A DNA stretch of 45,446 nucleotides, from NCBI GenBank assembly GCA_964510225.1, contig CAZEAN010000044.1:1-45446 (forward strand). The letters are read 5' to 3'. Position numbers and translations under genes: made by a program. Under the pieces are notes generated by a model. It was not told the DNA's origin and made no database searches. It saw nothing but the letters and a program-made list of their open reading frames with translations. Every line of letters begins with the position of its first letter. The stretch's first letter is position 1. Shown here in pieces: positions 25,671 to 34,900 of this stretch. Origin of the DNA: CAZEAN01 sp964510225 (GTDB lineage: Bacteria; Planctomycetota; Planctomycetia; Isosphaerales; Isosphaeraceae).

Positions 25671-28082
25671 ATGACGCAACGGATCTACTCGTTGTTCTTC
25701 GGTATCCTCGGGATGTTTCCCGGTCTCGTCGTGGGGCAGTCGTTCGACTCAGATGTCGCCTCGCTGATTGAGGACTCTTGCATTCACTGCCACGATGCGA
25801 CCACAGTCACCCGGCTTAACTTCGAGACACTCGGAGATGATCTGGCCGATCCCGAAACCTTCCGCCAGTGGGAGCATGTCTTTGATCGTATTAAGTCGGA
25901 AGAGATGCCTCCCGAGTCCGAACCAAGACCGGACCCCGCCTTGGTTGAGTCTGCGCTGAGTGGATTGAAAGAGGCATTACGGTTCACCAATCTTGCGGCG
26001 CAGCGTGATCAGGGACGAGTCCCTGCGCGGCGACTCACAAAACTCGAATACGGTTACACCATTCAGGATTTGCTTGGGATCGAAGGGGATGTCTCCCAAC
26101 TCCTCCCCGACGAACACGACTCAGGAACGTTCGATACGGTGGGAGCAACCCAACGGATTTCAGCCGTTCATGTCCGAAGTTATCTCGACGCGGCAGAGAT
26201 TGCACTTGCGGCTGCGATTCGGTTGCATGCTAATCCTTATCGAGAATATGTCTTTGATTTTATCAACAGTCCGTTCTTAAATGAATTCCACGAGAAACCA
26301 CTAGACCAGGGTGGAAACGTCACCAAACGGCTCAGTGATGGGATTGCCCTCTTTCTTGACATCGATTATCTCCTCCGAGCTAATGCCCATGGCTTTATCG
26401 TCAGTACACCGGGACTCTATCGGATCAAGACAAACGTTGAAGCCTATCAATCAAAGAAGCCGGTAACGTTTAAGATGATTCTCCGTAAGCCAAGTGGCAA
26501 TGCGACGCTACTTGGAGCGTTTGACCTGGAGCCAGGCAAGCCAAAGGCGATCGAAATTGAGACCTACTTAGAGCCAGGCGATACCTTCTATCCGACCTTG
26601 GCGAATGAAGGGCCGGCGGAACGGATCTACGGCGCTCTCTTCGCTTCACGAGGGGCAAAGAACTACAAAGGCAAGGGGATTGCCATCAGATCGCACCAGG
26701 TCGAAGGGCCTCTCTTGGACTCTTGGCCACCGCCCAGTACCGACGCACTGTTGTACGGTACGGAGATAGTTTCGAACAACGAAAATATCTATCGACGCTT
26801 CGTTCCTGAACTCTCGAAAGCACCGATCGAACACGTCAGAGAAATCGTCACCCAATTGGCCCCACGTGTATTTCGTCGACCTCCCATCGACGGCGAGGTT
26901 GAGTCGTTCGTCGCCCTTGCAATTACACCGATTGAAGACGGGCGTACGTTCGAAGAGGTCATTCGCGTTCCGGTTCGTTCGATGCTGACCTCACCCCAGT
27001 TCCTCTTCTTCGGTGGTGAGCCCGGTCCTCTGGACGACTACGCGTTAGCGAATCGCCTCTCCTACTTTCTCTGGAAGAGCATGCCCGATGACGTGCTCTT
27101 TGCCCACGCTGAGGCAGGCGAACTCAGCGAGCCAGAGGTCCTCAGCGCTGAAGTAGAAAGGATGCTTGAGGATCCGAAGTCGGAGCGGTTCGTCCGGGAT
27201 TTTCTCGGTCAATGGCTCCGCTTGTACGACATCAACGTCACGACACCTGACGCAAACCTCTATCCGGAATACGACGAACTACTCGGCTGGGTACTGCCCC
27301 AAGAGACAGAACTCTTCTTCAAGGAACTCATCCAGGAGGACCTCCCGGTCCATAACCTCGTTGATTCTGATTTCACTTTCGTGAATCGTCGGCTCGCTGC
27401 ACACTACGAACTTGATGGAGTTGACGGTCAAGAATTGCGACGTATTGAACTCCCGGAGGACAGCCCCCGTGGTGGTGTGTTAACCCATGCCGGAATTCTG
27501 AAAGCAACGGCCAATGGCACTGTGACTTCACCTGTCACGCGGGGGAACTTTGTGCTTACAAATCTCCTGGGAACACCACCCTCGCCACCACCACCTGGGA
27601 TCGGTTCCATTGAGCCTGATACCCGAGGGAAGATCACGATCCGAGAGATTCTGGCAGCGCACCGTGAGGTCGAATCGTGCAATCAGTGCCACCGTCTCAT
27701 CGATCCTCCCGGATTTGCGCTGGAGAGCTTCGATCCAATCGGTCGCTACCGCACGAAGTATCGTGCAACTGCTAACGGATTGACTCGGTTCTTTCAACAG
27801 CAGGCCTACCGGGATGGACCGCCGGTTGATCCAAGTGGCGTCACTGCTGATGGGGAAGAATTCTCGGGAATCGACGAGTTCAAGGAGAGTTTGCTCGGTC
27901 AAGAGGAGCAAATTGCAAAGCACTTGATCACGCAGTTGGTGATCTACTCTACCGGTGGCGAAATCCAATTTGCCGATCGCGAAAAGATCGAGGCGATCGT
28001 TGAGCGGACGAAGCCGGAGAGCTTCCCAGTCCGGTCGATCATTCATGAAGTCGTACAAAGCAATCTCTTCAGGAACAAATAG
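25671..28082 (+). CDS. DUF1592/DUF1587/DUF1588/DUF1585 cytochrome-like protein
   Basis: The 803-residue protein has a signal peptide (FFGILGMFPGLVVGQS), then a CIHCH haem site (37-41), and the long multi-domain arrangement typical of planctomycete DUF1592 proteins. The blocks seen are RRLTKLEYGYTIQDLLG (DUF1587), RVFRRPPIDGEVESFVALA (DUF1595), LANRLSYFLWKSMPDD and FVRDFLGQWLRL (DUF1592), HAGILKATANGTVTSPVTRG and a second CNQCH site at 670-674 (DUF1588), and HLITQLVIYSTGG (DUF1585). Such proteins are periplasmic haem proteins thought to handle degradation products, but no reaction is established. The Tat-type DUF1552 gene follows 20 bases downstream, an arrangement repeated across planctomycetes. 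Confidence 0.92.
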   Translation: MTQRIYSLFFGILGMFPGLVVGQSFDSDVASLIEDSCIHCHDATTVTRLNFETLGDDLADPETFRQWEHVFDRIKSEEMPPESEPRPDPALVESALSGLKEALRFTNLAAQRDQGRVPARRLTKLEYGYTIQDLLGIEGDVSQLLPDEHDSGTFDTVGATQRISAVHVRSYLDAAEIALAAAIRLHANPYREYVFDFINSPFLNEFHEKPLDQGGNVTKRLSDGIALFLDIDYLLRANAHGFIVSTPGLYRIKTNVEAYQSKKPVTFKMILRKPSGNATLLGAFDLEPGKPKAIEIETYLEPGDTFYPTLANEGPAERIYGALFASRGAKNYKGKGIAIRSHQVEGPLLDSWPPPSTDALLYGTEIVSNNENIYRRFVPELSKAPIEHVREIVTQLAPRVFRRPPIDGEVESFVALAITPIEDGRTFEEVIRVPVRSMLTSPQFLFFGGEPGPLDDYALANRLSYFLWKSMPDDVLFAHAEAGELSEPEVLSAEVERMLEDPKSERFVRDFLGQWLRLYDINVTTPDANLYPEYDELLGWVLPQETELFFKELIQEDLPVHNLVDSDFTFVNRRLAAHYELDGVDGQELRRIELPEDSPRGGVLTHAGILKATANGTVTSPVTRGNFVLTNLLGTPPSPPPPGIGSIEPDTRGKITIREILAAHREVESCNQCHRLIDPPGFALESFDPIGRYRTKYRATANGLTRFFQQQAYRDGPPVDPSGVTADGEEFSGIDEFKESLLGQEEQIAKHLITQLVIYSTGGEIQFADREKIEAIVERTKPESFPVRSIIHEVVQSNLFRNK

Positions 28083-28102
28083 AGATTAATCGGAGAACAA
28101 TC

Positions 28103-29362
28103 ATGATGAATCCTCTGAATCGACGGACATTTCTCCGGGCTACTGGTGTGTCGTTGGCCTTGCCATTGCTCGAATCGATGAGTCCGGCATGGGGGCGTTC
28201 GGTCGAACAGCCTCCCCGACGGTCGGTCTTTATCTGCACCACCCTCGGGCTCTATCCAGCATTCCTCTGGCCCAAGACCTCAGGGCCGGGTTATGAATCG
28301 ACACCGTATCTCGATCTTCTGAGCGATCATCGCCAGGACTTTACCTTGTTTTCTGGTCTTCAGCACGAAGATCAGTCGGGTCGGCAGCCACATGACAGTG
28401 AGATCACCTGGCTCACTGCAGCACGTCGACCCGGGATGGATGGTTTTCGGAATTCAATTTCGGTCGACCAAGTTGCGGCGAGCAAAGTTAGCTACACCAC
28501 GCGGTTTCCGTCGATCGCTCTGGGGAGCGATACAGGGCTCAGTCAATCCTACACCAGTGGTGGTGTCATGATTCCGTCGGAGACCAGTCCGGCGAACCTC
28601 TTTGCCAAGCTCTTTTTGCAGGGTAAGCCCGACGAGGTCGCACAACAGAAGCAACGACTCCATGACGGCCGGAGCATCCTTGACCAACTCGGATCTCAGA
28701 CCACCAAACTCAAACGAGTTACCAGCGCTTCGGATAACGATCTCCTGAACGATTATTTCGACTCCGTCCGTAAGGCGGAAAAGGAGATCGCCGAAGTTCA
28801 GGGCTGGATCGACAAGCCCAAACCCGTTGTGAGAGCCGAACAGCCGTCCGATATCCGAGACAGGGCCGATCTCATCGGCCGGATGCAGCTCCTGATGGAC
28901 CTCATCCCGTTAATTGTGCAAACAGATTCGAGTCGGGTCGTCACTGTGATGATTCAGGATCACTATGTGGTACCGAAAGTTGAGGGTGTTACAGGGAATC
29001 ACCACAATCTTTCCCACCACGGCCAAGACAAGTCGAAGATTGAACAACTCCAGAAGATCGAATCTGAACTCATTGGGTGTTTCGGCAATCTTCTCGTTCA
29101 GATGAAGGGTAAGAGCGAAGCAGGGAGCACTTTACTCGACTCCACTTCGATACTCTTCGGGAGCAACCTCGGTAACGCCAACGCACACCACGCTCGGGAT
29201 CTTCCAATCTTCCTCGCCGGCGGTGGCTTCGACCACGGTCGATATGTTACTCAAGATAAGAACACCGACACCCCACTCTGCAATCTCTACGTGACGATCC
29301 TCAACCAGATGGGGATCGAAACAGAATCGTTCGGCCAAAGCAATGGCACATTGACCTGGTAA
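28103..29362 (+). CDS. Tat-secreted DUF1552 protein
   Basis: Starts MMNPLNRRTFLRATGVSLAL: twin-arginine motif RRTFLRA followed by a hydrophobic stretch and an AWG cleavage region. The 419-residue product carries the DUF1552 signature blocks, such as SVFICTTLGLYPAFLWPK, HEDQSGRQPHDSEITWLTAA, SGGVMIPSETSPANLFAKLF and LFGSNLGNANAHHARDLPIF. The family is probably related to alkaline-phosphatase or sulfatase folds (DUF1501-like), but its activity is undefined. It is paired with the DUF1592 gene 20 bases upstream and likely exported together with it. A hairpin at 29377-29414 lies after its stop. Confidence 0.92.
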   Translation: MMNPLNRRTFLRATGVSLALPLLESMSPAWGRSVEQPPRRSVFICTTLGLYPAFLWPKTSGPGYESTPYLDLLSDHRQDFTLFSGLQHEDQSGRQPHDSEITWLTAARRPGMDGFRNSISVDQVAASKVSYTTRFPSIALGSDTGLSQSYTSGGVMIPSETSPANLFAKLFLQGKPDEVAQQKQRLHDGRSILDQLGSQTTKLKRVTSASDNDLLNDYFDSVRKAEKEIAEVQGWIDKPKPVVRAEQPSDIRDRADLIGRMQLLMDLIPLIVQTDSSRVVTVMIQDHYVVPKVEGVTGNHHNLSHHGQDKSKIEQLQKIESELIGCFGNLLVQMKGKSEAGSTLLDSTSILFGSNLGNANAHHARDLPIFLAGGGFDHGRYVTQDKNTDTPLCNLYVTILNQMGIETESFGQSNGTLTW

Positions 29363-29376
29363 GGCACTAACGTATG

Positions 29377-29414
29377 CCCCTTGCAATCAGCGTACGAGCG
29401 TTGAACGCAAGGGG
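29377..29414. terminator. inverted repeat between convergent genes
   Basis: CCCCTTGC (29377-29384) pairs with GCAAGGGG (29407-29414). It sits 15 bases after the DUF1552 stop and 27 bases before the leuS stop on the other strand, so it could act in both directions. No U-tract is present. Confidence 0.5.
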
Positions 29415-29440
29415 TCGATGTGTCAATCTGTTCCAATTGC

Positions 29441-32350
29441 TCAGTTGTTGGCGACGACAAAGTTCACCATCCGACCCGGTATGGCGACAGTCTTCCGGAT
29501 TGTTTTTCCTTCGAGCAGAGCCGTGACCTTCTCGTCGGTTGAGGCGATCTGCTCGAGTTCCTCTTTCGTCGCCTTTGATGGCACAGTAATTCGCCCTCGG
29601 ACTTTCCCGTTGATTTGTATCGGGATCTCCACTTCGTCATCAACCAAGAGAGCTGGATCGTAGGATGGCCAGGGTTCATAAGCAAGCGTTTGCGGATGCC
29701 CGAGCACTTCCCAGAGTTCCTCGGCGAGGTGAGGAGCGAGAGGGGCCAGCAAGAGGCTGAAGGTCTCCATCGCTACTTTCGGTCGAGGATCGCGGCCGGT
29801 GAACTCGTTGACAAACTCCATCAGTTTGCTGATCGCCGTGTTGAAGCGCATTGCTTCGAGATCATCGGTGACACCAGCGACTGTTCGAGCCACGATTTTC
29901 GCGGCACTTTGGTCGAGTTCGACATCCTGGACCTTCGGAGAGAGTGTGACTTCCTCAGCCTTCTCATCGACCACCATCCGCCAGGCCCGAGCGAGAAATC
30001 TCCAGACTCCTTCGACGCCTTTGGTACTCCATGGCTTGGTTGCTTCGAGGGGGCCCATAAACATTTCGTAGAGCCGAAGACTATCTGCGCCATGCTCTTC
30101 GACAACCTCGTCAGGGTTGATCACATTGCCTCGGCTTTTAGACATCTTGTAGGCACGGGCATCTACCTTGATCGATTCCTGGTCGACAAGGACGAAGCTG
30201 TCTCCTTTCTTGGTAACCTGTTCTTCCTCGAGTTTGACTGCTTGTACCGTGACCTCGGTACCGTTCGACTGTGCGACCCCCATATTATCCTGGAGGTTGT
30301 AGACGTCCGACGTCGAGACCCAGCCATTTTCTGAGGTCTGGTACCCAGTGTATTCCGTCTCGCCGAGAATCATCCCTTGATTCACGAGCCGTTGGAAGGG
30401 CTCGATCGTACTGACCAGGCCATTGTCGAAGAGTACTTTGTGCCAGAAGCGGGCGTAGAGTAGGTGAAGGACGGCATGTTCCGCACCCCCGACATAGAGG
30501 TCAACGGGCATCCAGTACCGCTCTTTTGCGGGATCCCAGGGTTGTTCGCTGTTCTTGGGATCGATGTAACGTAAGTAATACCAACAGGAACCAGCCCATT
30601 GGGGCATGGTGTTGGTTTCACGGGTGTAAGCTTCGGAATAGCGGACCCAGTCCGTAACCTTACTAAGTGGCGGCTCTGGGTTACCGGTCGGCTGGAAGTC
30701 ATCCACTTCGGGGAGTTGGACGGGGAGTTCATCGGTCGCGATAGGATGCGGCCGCTCATCCTGATCGAGGAGGACAGGAAATGGCTCTCCCCAGTACCGC
30801 TGCCGACTGAAGAGCCAGTCGCGGAGCTTGTAATTCACCGATTTCTTGCCAAGTCCGTTCGACTGGAGCCATTTGGTGATTGAGGCCTTCGCTTTTGCGG
30901 TGGGTTGTCCGTCAAGGGTGATCTCAGGATTACTCGATTGCGTTGCGACCTGATACTCGGTGAAGGCTTTGGAAAATGCCGAGGGATTGGCTACGTATTG
31001 CTCCCGGGCCTCAGCGATCGTCAGATCGGGGTTGTCGAGCTCACCACGGTGGGCTTCCAGCCACTCATCCGTTGGGGCGACGACCGGACGGATCGGGAGG
31101 TTAAACATCTTCGCAAACTCAAAGTCACGTTCGTCGTGCGCCGGGACAGCCATAATGGCACCCGTCCCATAACCGATGAGGACATAGTCAGCAATCCAGA
31201 TCGGAATCGGCTCACCGTTGACGGGATTGATGGCATAACCTCCCGTCCAGACGCCCGTTTTCTCTTTGGCGAGGTCGGTCCGATCAAGATCACTTTTATG
31301 TGCAGCGATTCGGCGATATGTTGAAACCTGGTCTGCATACTCGGGGGTTGTGATTCGATCCACGAGCGGATGTTCCGGCGCGAGGACCATATATGTAGTG
31401 CCAAAGAGGGTGTCGGGCCGTGTCGTAAAGACTCGGATGACGTCATCAGTGGGTGTCGCTGGCCAGCCTCCCGATTGCCGAGCCTGTCGCCAGTTATCAA
31501 AATCGCGCTCGACCTTGATCTTGAAGTCGACCTCAGCTCCTTCTGATCGGCCGATCCAGTTCGCCTGCATCTCTTTGATTGCTTTGGGCCAGTCGACGTG
31601 CTCGAGGTCTTCGATCAACCGATCGGCATAGTCTGTAATCCGGAGCATCCATTGCTTCAAAGGCATCCGGACAACGGGATGGCCACCGCGTTCCGATTTC
31701 CCGTCGATCACTTCTTCGTTGGCCAGGACAGTACCAAGGGCAGGGCACCAATTCACTGGCACTTCGGCACGATAAGCCAATCGTTTCGAATTCCGATAAT
31801 TGTCAGGATCGTTGCAATCGCTCGGAATAGGCAATTCTGCGATCGATCGCCCCTTACCACGCCTCGAATTGCCGAGAGGATCCGTCCAAGAATAGTCAGG
31901 ATCGAACCAGGTCTCATAAAGCTTCAAGAATATCCACTGAGTCCATTTGTAGTAATTGGGATCGGTGGTGTCCACCTCACGCGACCAGTCGTAAGAGAAG
32001 CCGAGTGACTTGATCTGGCGACGGAAATTATCGATGTTCCTCTGTGTTGTGATCCGAGGATGCGTCCCGGTTTGAATGGCGTATTGCTCGGCAGGCAACC
32101 CAAAGGCATCCCAACCCATCGGGTGCAATACGTTAAATCCGGACATCCGTTTGTATCGGCACAGGATGTCGGTTGCGGTATATCCTTCGGGGTGACCGAC
32201 ATGAAGACCAGCACCGGAAGGGTAGGGGAACATATCAAGGATGTACAGCTTCGGCTTCCCGTCGACGAGGTCTTCAGCGCGGAAGGTGTTGTGACGCTCC
32301 CAGTAAGATTGCCACTTCGCCTCGATCCGTTGGGGATGGTACGCCGGCAT
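29441..32350 (-). CDS. leuS: leucyl-tRNA synthetase
   Basis: Charges tRNA-Leu with leucine. ATG 32350 (MPAYHPQRIEAKWQSYWE) is chosen because AGGAG lies 10 bases upstream; ATG 32359, three codons earlier, is also possible. The 969-residue product is full length for bacterial LeuRS. It has the class I signature PYPSGAGLHVGHPEGY (HVGH at 50-53), the WDAFGLPAEQYAI segment, an editing domain (FTTRPDTLFGTTYMVLAPEH and GTGAIMAVPAHDERD), KMSKS at 735-739 (followed by RGNVINPD) and the C-terminal anticodon-binding region with INGKVRGRITVP. No T-box or attenuator is visible upstream. Confidence 0.97.
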   Translation of the reverse strand: MPAYHPQRIEAKWQSYWERHNTFRAEDLVDGKPKLYILDMFPYPSGAGLHVGHPEGYTATDILCRYKRMSGFNVLHPMGWDAFGLPAEQYAIQTGTHPRITTQRNIDNFRRQIKSLGFSYDWSREVDTTDPNYYKWTQWIFLKLYETWFDPDYSWTDPLGNSRRGKGRSIAELPIPSDCNDPDNYRNSKRLAYRAEVPVNWCPALGTVLANEEVIDGKSERGGHPVVRMPLKQWMLRITDYADRLIEDLEHVDWPKAIKEMQANWIGRSEGAEVDFKIKVERDFDNWRQARQSGGWPATPTDDVIRVFTTRPDTLFGTTYMVLAPEHPLVDRITTPEYADQVSTYRRIAAHKSDLDRTDLAKEKTGVWTGGYAINPVNGEPIPIWIADYVLIGYGTGAIMAVPAHDERDFEFAKMFNLPIRPVVAPTDEWLEAHRGELDNPDLTIAEAREQYVANPSAFSKAFTEYQVATQSSNPEITLDGQPTAKAKASITKWLQSNGLGKKSVNYKLRDWLFSRQRYWGEPFPVLLDQDERPHPIATDELPVQLPEVDDFQPTGNPEPPLSKVTDWVRYSEAYTRETNTMPQWAGSCWYYLRYIDPKNSEQPWDPAKERYWMPVDLYVGGAEHAVLHLLYARFWHKVLFDNGLVSTIEPFQRLVNQGMILGETEYTGYQTSENGWVSTSDVYNLQDNMGVAQSNGTEVTVQAVKLEEEQVTKKGDSFVLVDQESIKVDARAYKMSKSRGNVINPDEVVEEHGADSLRLYEMFMGPLEATKPWSTKGVEGVWRFLARAWRMVVDEKAEEVTLSPKVQDVELDQSAAKIVARTVAGVTDDLEAMRFNTAISKLMEFVNEFTGRDPRPKVAMETFSLLLAPLAPHLAEELWEVLGHPQTLAYEPWPSYDPALLVDDEVEIPIQINGKVRGRITVPSKATKEELEQIASTDEKVTALLEGKTIRKTVAIPGRMVNFVVANN

Positions 32351-32763
32351 CGACCTCATTCTCCTGTACAAGTTCTTTCTTCGGATTGCTGGAATTCTTC
32401 AGAACTTCCAGCATAGCGGCACTCTCCCCAAGAGACCAGCGGTCGAGCGTCGGTTCGCATTCGAGAGAGCAAAAGGCTGTTTCGCGCGATTATTGGTGTT
32501 TCTGCGGCCTCACGGTCACCGGAATGGTAAGAGTTGCAATTCCGTGCGCCCGTCATGCGGTTAATTAACTTGAGGAAAAACCAAGATTCTGTATTGAGAA
32601 CGACTGCCTTCGTCTGTTCAGGGTGTAGACTTGAGTCGTAATCCGGACCCGTTGGGTGATCAATTGCCACTACTTGACACTGGTTCGGCATCCCCCTTGC
32701 AACTCCCAGCTATCCGGCAACAGTGCAGGAGTACAAGTCCGTTGTCTTGTTGGAGATTCCCCC
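32351..32763. other. divergent intergenic region between leuS and the amidase gene
   Basis: About 410 bases. No T-box consensus is found upstream of leuS, and no gene is supported. Reading frames are short or extend neighbouring genes at their 5' ends without adding motifs. Confidence 0.5.
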
Positions 32764-33756
32764 ATGAGATTTGAGAGTCGCGAGAGAGGGACCGGGCGAC
32801 TGGTCGTAGTGATGATGGCGGTTATTATTGCAGTGCCGTCTGTTGGGTGCCGTCACCGACGATCGATGTTGCGGCCGTCCTTTACGAATCCAGAGCCAGT
32901 CTTGATCACCCCGAGTCAGTCATCGACCAAGGTGATTCCTTTGGACCCCGGTACAGAGACGGTTCTTGAAGGTGTCGAGAGCTATGGTGTGCCTGAGGAG
33001 TACCTGGTACCCGAGGGAAGGACGATCGAATCTGAGTCTGGGCTGCCCGATCCAGTTATGCCGGCGCCTTCGGAGGAACCGGAACTTCGATTGGAGCCAA
33101 ACAGTTTAGATTCAGGAGGTGATCCGCAGTCTTCTCAAGTTTCGCCACCCTCTGTTGAACGACTCCGAGGTGAGTACGGACCAACAACGCGTTCGAGGCC
33201 GTCGACGGGCGGTTCACGACCACGTTTGACTGGTCTTCAGGGACGTGTGCAGGCGATCACAGACGATCCAATCGACCTCGTCCAGCCGCCGAAAGTGGAG
33301 CGGCCCTGGCAGTTTGTCGTCCTCCACCACAGTGCGAATCCATCTGGTGGTTATGCCCAACTTGATCGTGACCATCGCGAACAGGGAGGTCTTGATGGCT
33401 GTGGGTACCATTTTGTCATCGGCAACGGGACCGGGAGTCCAGACGGCTTGATCGAAGTTACCCGACGCTGGTCGGATCAACGTCCGGGTGCTCACTGTCG
33501 CGATGCCGGGTCAGCGAATGTTAATGAGTACGGGATCGGGATTTGTCTAGTGGGCAACCTGAATGATCAGCCTCCCACTACGAAACAGGTTGAATCAGCT
33601 CGAGTCCTGGTCGCCTATCTTCGCCAACGTTACCAGATTCCGACCCAACAGATCGGTACGCATGCAGCCCTCACCTCACGACCGACCGTTTGCCCAGGAA
33701 GTCGATTCCCGACCGAAGAGATCCTCGGGGATGCTGCACTCGCTCGTCTCAGGTAG
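32764..33756 (+). CDS. lipoprotein N-acetylmuramoyl-L-alanine amidase (PGRP/Amidase_2 type)
   Basis: ATG 32764 is chosen: a lipoprotein signal peptide follows directly (VVVMMAVIIAVPSVGC, with the lipid-attachment Cys at residue 29), whereas the upstream in-frame extension is uninformative. After a 150-residue Pro/Ser/Glu-rich linker, the C-terminal domain is an Amidase_2 fold: WQFVVLHHSANPSGGY (His188/189), GLDGCGYHFVIGNG, GAHCRDAGSANVNEYGIGIC, and HAALTSRPTVCPGSRFP (Cys310 and a preceding His as zinc ligands). It would cleave the bond between muramic acid and L-Ala of peptidoglycan at the outer face of a membrane. Its presence supports a peptidoglycan-containing cell wall. Confidence 0.9.
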   Translation: MRFESRERGTGRLVVVMMAVIIAVPSVGCRHRRSMLRPSFTNPEPVLITPSQSSTKVIPLDPGTETVLEGVESYGVPEEYLVPEGRTIESESGLPDPVMPAPSEEPELRLEPNSLDSGGDPQSSQVSPPSVERLRGEYGPTTRSRPSTGGSRPRLTGLQGRVQAITDDPIDLVQPPKVERPWQFVVLHHSANPSGGYAQLDRDHREQGGLDGCGYHFVIGNGTGSPDGLIEVTRRWSDQRPGAHCRDAGSANVNEYGIGICLVGNLNDQPPTTKQVESARVLVAYLRQRYQIPTQQIGTHAALTSRPTVCPGSRFPTEEILGDAALARLR

Positions 33757-33801
33757 CGATCGATAACCGATCAATCTACACAAGAACCTCAAAAGGTGCT
33801 T

Positions 33802-33845
33802 GGTCTGCTCAGAATCTGGACTTGAGATCCGGAGTCGAGCAGACC
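33802..33845. terminator. inverted repeat between convergent genes
   Basis: GGTCTGCTC (33802-33810) pairs with GAGCAGACC (33837-33845), and inside it TCTGGA can pair with TCCGGA, giving an extended hairpin. It directly abuts the Nudix stop codon at 33846 and lies 45 bases after the amidase stop, so it can serve both convergent genes. No U-tract follows. Confidence 0.5.
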
Positions 33846-34424
33846 TTAGCCTATTGATGAGGATCCGGAACGGCGGAGTGCCTCGCGGAGCAATGCGACG
33901 ACGGTAAGTGAGTCAGTAATCTCGCTGCGGTCGAGCATAACCATCGCTTCGTTCCAGCTAAATCGGCGGATGTGCAGTTGCTCGGTCCCTTCAGGGTTGC
34001 TCGGCCCTTGAGAGAGTCCGCTGGCTCGGAAGAGATAACCGACTTCGTTAGTCACCGAGTTTGAGAGGTGGATCGTACCGAAGGGTTCGAGGTGACTCGC
34101 AATGAGTCCTGTCTCTTCCTGGAGTTCCCGGAGCGCGGATTCTTCTGGCGTTTCGTCGAAGGGGCCGCCACCTTCAGGGATCTCCCAGGAGTAGCAGTCG
34201 AGCGGGTAACGGTATTGTCCGACCATCCAGATCGAACCATCAGGCTCAACTGGTAGTACCCCAATAGCGCGGTTTTCAAACTGGACGACCCCGTAGATCC
34301 CTTCGGCACCATCGGGGCGAATGACTTGGTCTTCCCTAACCTTGATCCAGGGGTTTTCGTAGACCGAGCGACTCGAGAGCGTTTTCCAAGGATTCGCGGT
34401 GGGGTCGAGGTCGTCTGGTCTCAT
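33846..34424 (-). CDS. Nudix hydrolase (ADP-ribose pyrophosphatase-like)
   Basis: The 192-residue protein has a complete Nudix box: GGGPFDETPEESALRELQEE followed by TGL, matching GX5EX7REUXEEXGU. Upstream are VYENPWIKVREDQVIRPDG and VGQYRYPLDCYSWEIPEGG, the arrangement seen in ADP-ribose/NDP-sugar pyrophosphatases. It hydrolyses a nucleoside diphosphate linked to another group; ADP-ribose or an ADP-sugar is the likely substrate by family. The start gives the usual N-terminal extension. The next gene on this strand (106-residue membrane protein) lies 9 bases upstream, so the two may be cotranscribed. Confidence 0.9.
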   Translation of the reverse strand: MRPDDLDPTANPWKTLSSRSVYENPWIKVREDQVIRPDGAEGIYGVVQFENRAIGVLPVEPDGSIWMVGQYRYPLDCYSWEIPEGGGPFDETPEESALRELQEETGLIASHLEPFGTIHLSNSVTNEVGYLFRASGLSQGPSNPEGTEQLHIRRFSWNEAMVMLDRSEITDSLTVVALLREALRRSGSSSIG

Positions 34425-34433
34425 GAGGGAGAA

Positions 34434-34754
34434 TCAAATCCCTGATCGTTGAAGGCTGGCGACAACGTCGGGGGTTACGTCTCTTCCACCTCGGAAGTTG
34501 TTGATGAACGATCCGATGGTGTAGATTGGTCCCCACGGAATTCCCCACCAGCCGAGGAAGAGCGAGATCATCGTAAAACCGAGGCCCTTGACAACGGCAC
34601 TTTCACCGCTGCGAACGAAATGGATGTTGCTCGGACGCTTGAATGTGATCAAAAGTAAGGAGATGCAGTATTCAAAAATCACGAAACGAGCACCGTTGCG
34701 AAGTTCGGTCGAGAGATCTTCTCCGTCGATCCCTTCTAAGCCGATGATTCTCAT
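34434..34754 (-). CDS. small conserved membrane protein of unknown function
   Basis: A 106-residue protein starting MRIIGLEGIDGEDLSTELRN. It has NGARFVIFEYCISLLLITFK, KGLGFTMISLFLGWWGIPWG and PIYTIGSFINNFRGGRDVT, giving two membrane segments, and a short charged C-terminus. I recall similar short proteins (MRIIGLEG..., GWWGIPWGPIYT, RGGxDVT) as uncharacterised conserved proteins in several bacterial phyla; no function is known. The stop lies 9 bases from the start of the Nudix gene. Confidence 0.75.
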   Translation of the reverse strand: MRIIGLEGIDGEDLSTELRNGARFVIFEYCISLLLITFKRPSNIHFVRSGESAVVKGLGFTMISLFLGWWGIPWGPIYTIGSFINNFRGGRDVTPDVVASLQRSGI

Positions 34755-34792
34755 ACAGATTCTCTTTGGTCATGAGCAATGAAACTAAAAGT

Positions 34793-34820
34793 CTTGGCCC
34801 ATCCCAGATGATGGACCAAG
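34793..34820 (-). terminator. stem-loop after the polyferredoxin gene
   Basis: CTTGGCCCATC (34793-34803) and GATGGACCAAG (34810-34820) form an 11-bp stem with one mismatch and a six-base loop. On the minus strand it lies about 80 bases downstream of the polyferredoxin stop and is followed by ACTTTTAG, a short U-run, the best factor-independent terminator candidate in the window. Confidence 0.55.
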
Positions 34821-34900
34821 CCGTTGCGCGATCGGATTATATAAACGAGCACAGCCGAAGGGGAAGCACCTGCCGATGCAGGGACGATCTCTCAGAGTGG

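Noticed and set aside
29615..30334. Plus-strand frame of 239 codons
   Set aside because: Antisense to leuS, whose motifs (KMSKS, C-terminal domain) prove the opposite strand is coding.
32351..32763. Possible T-box leader for leuS
   Set aside because: No AGGGTGGNACCGCG-like sequence or antiterminator structure was found on the minus strand.
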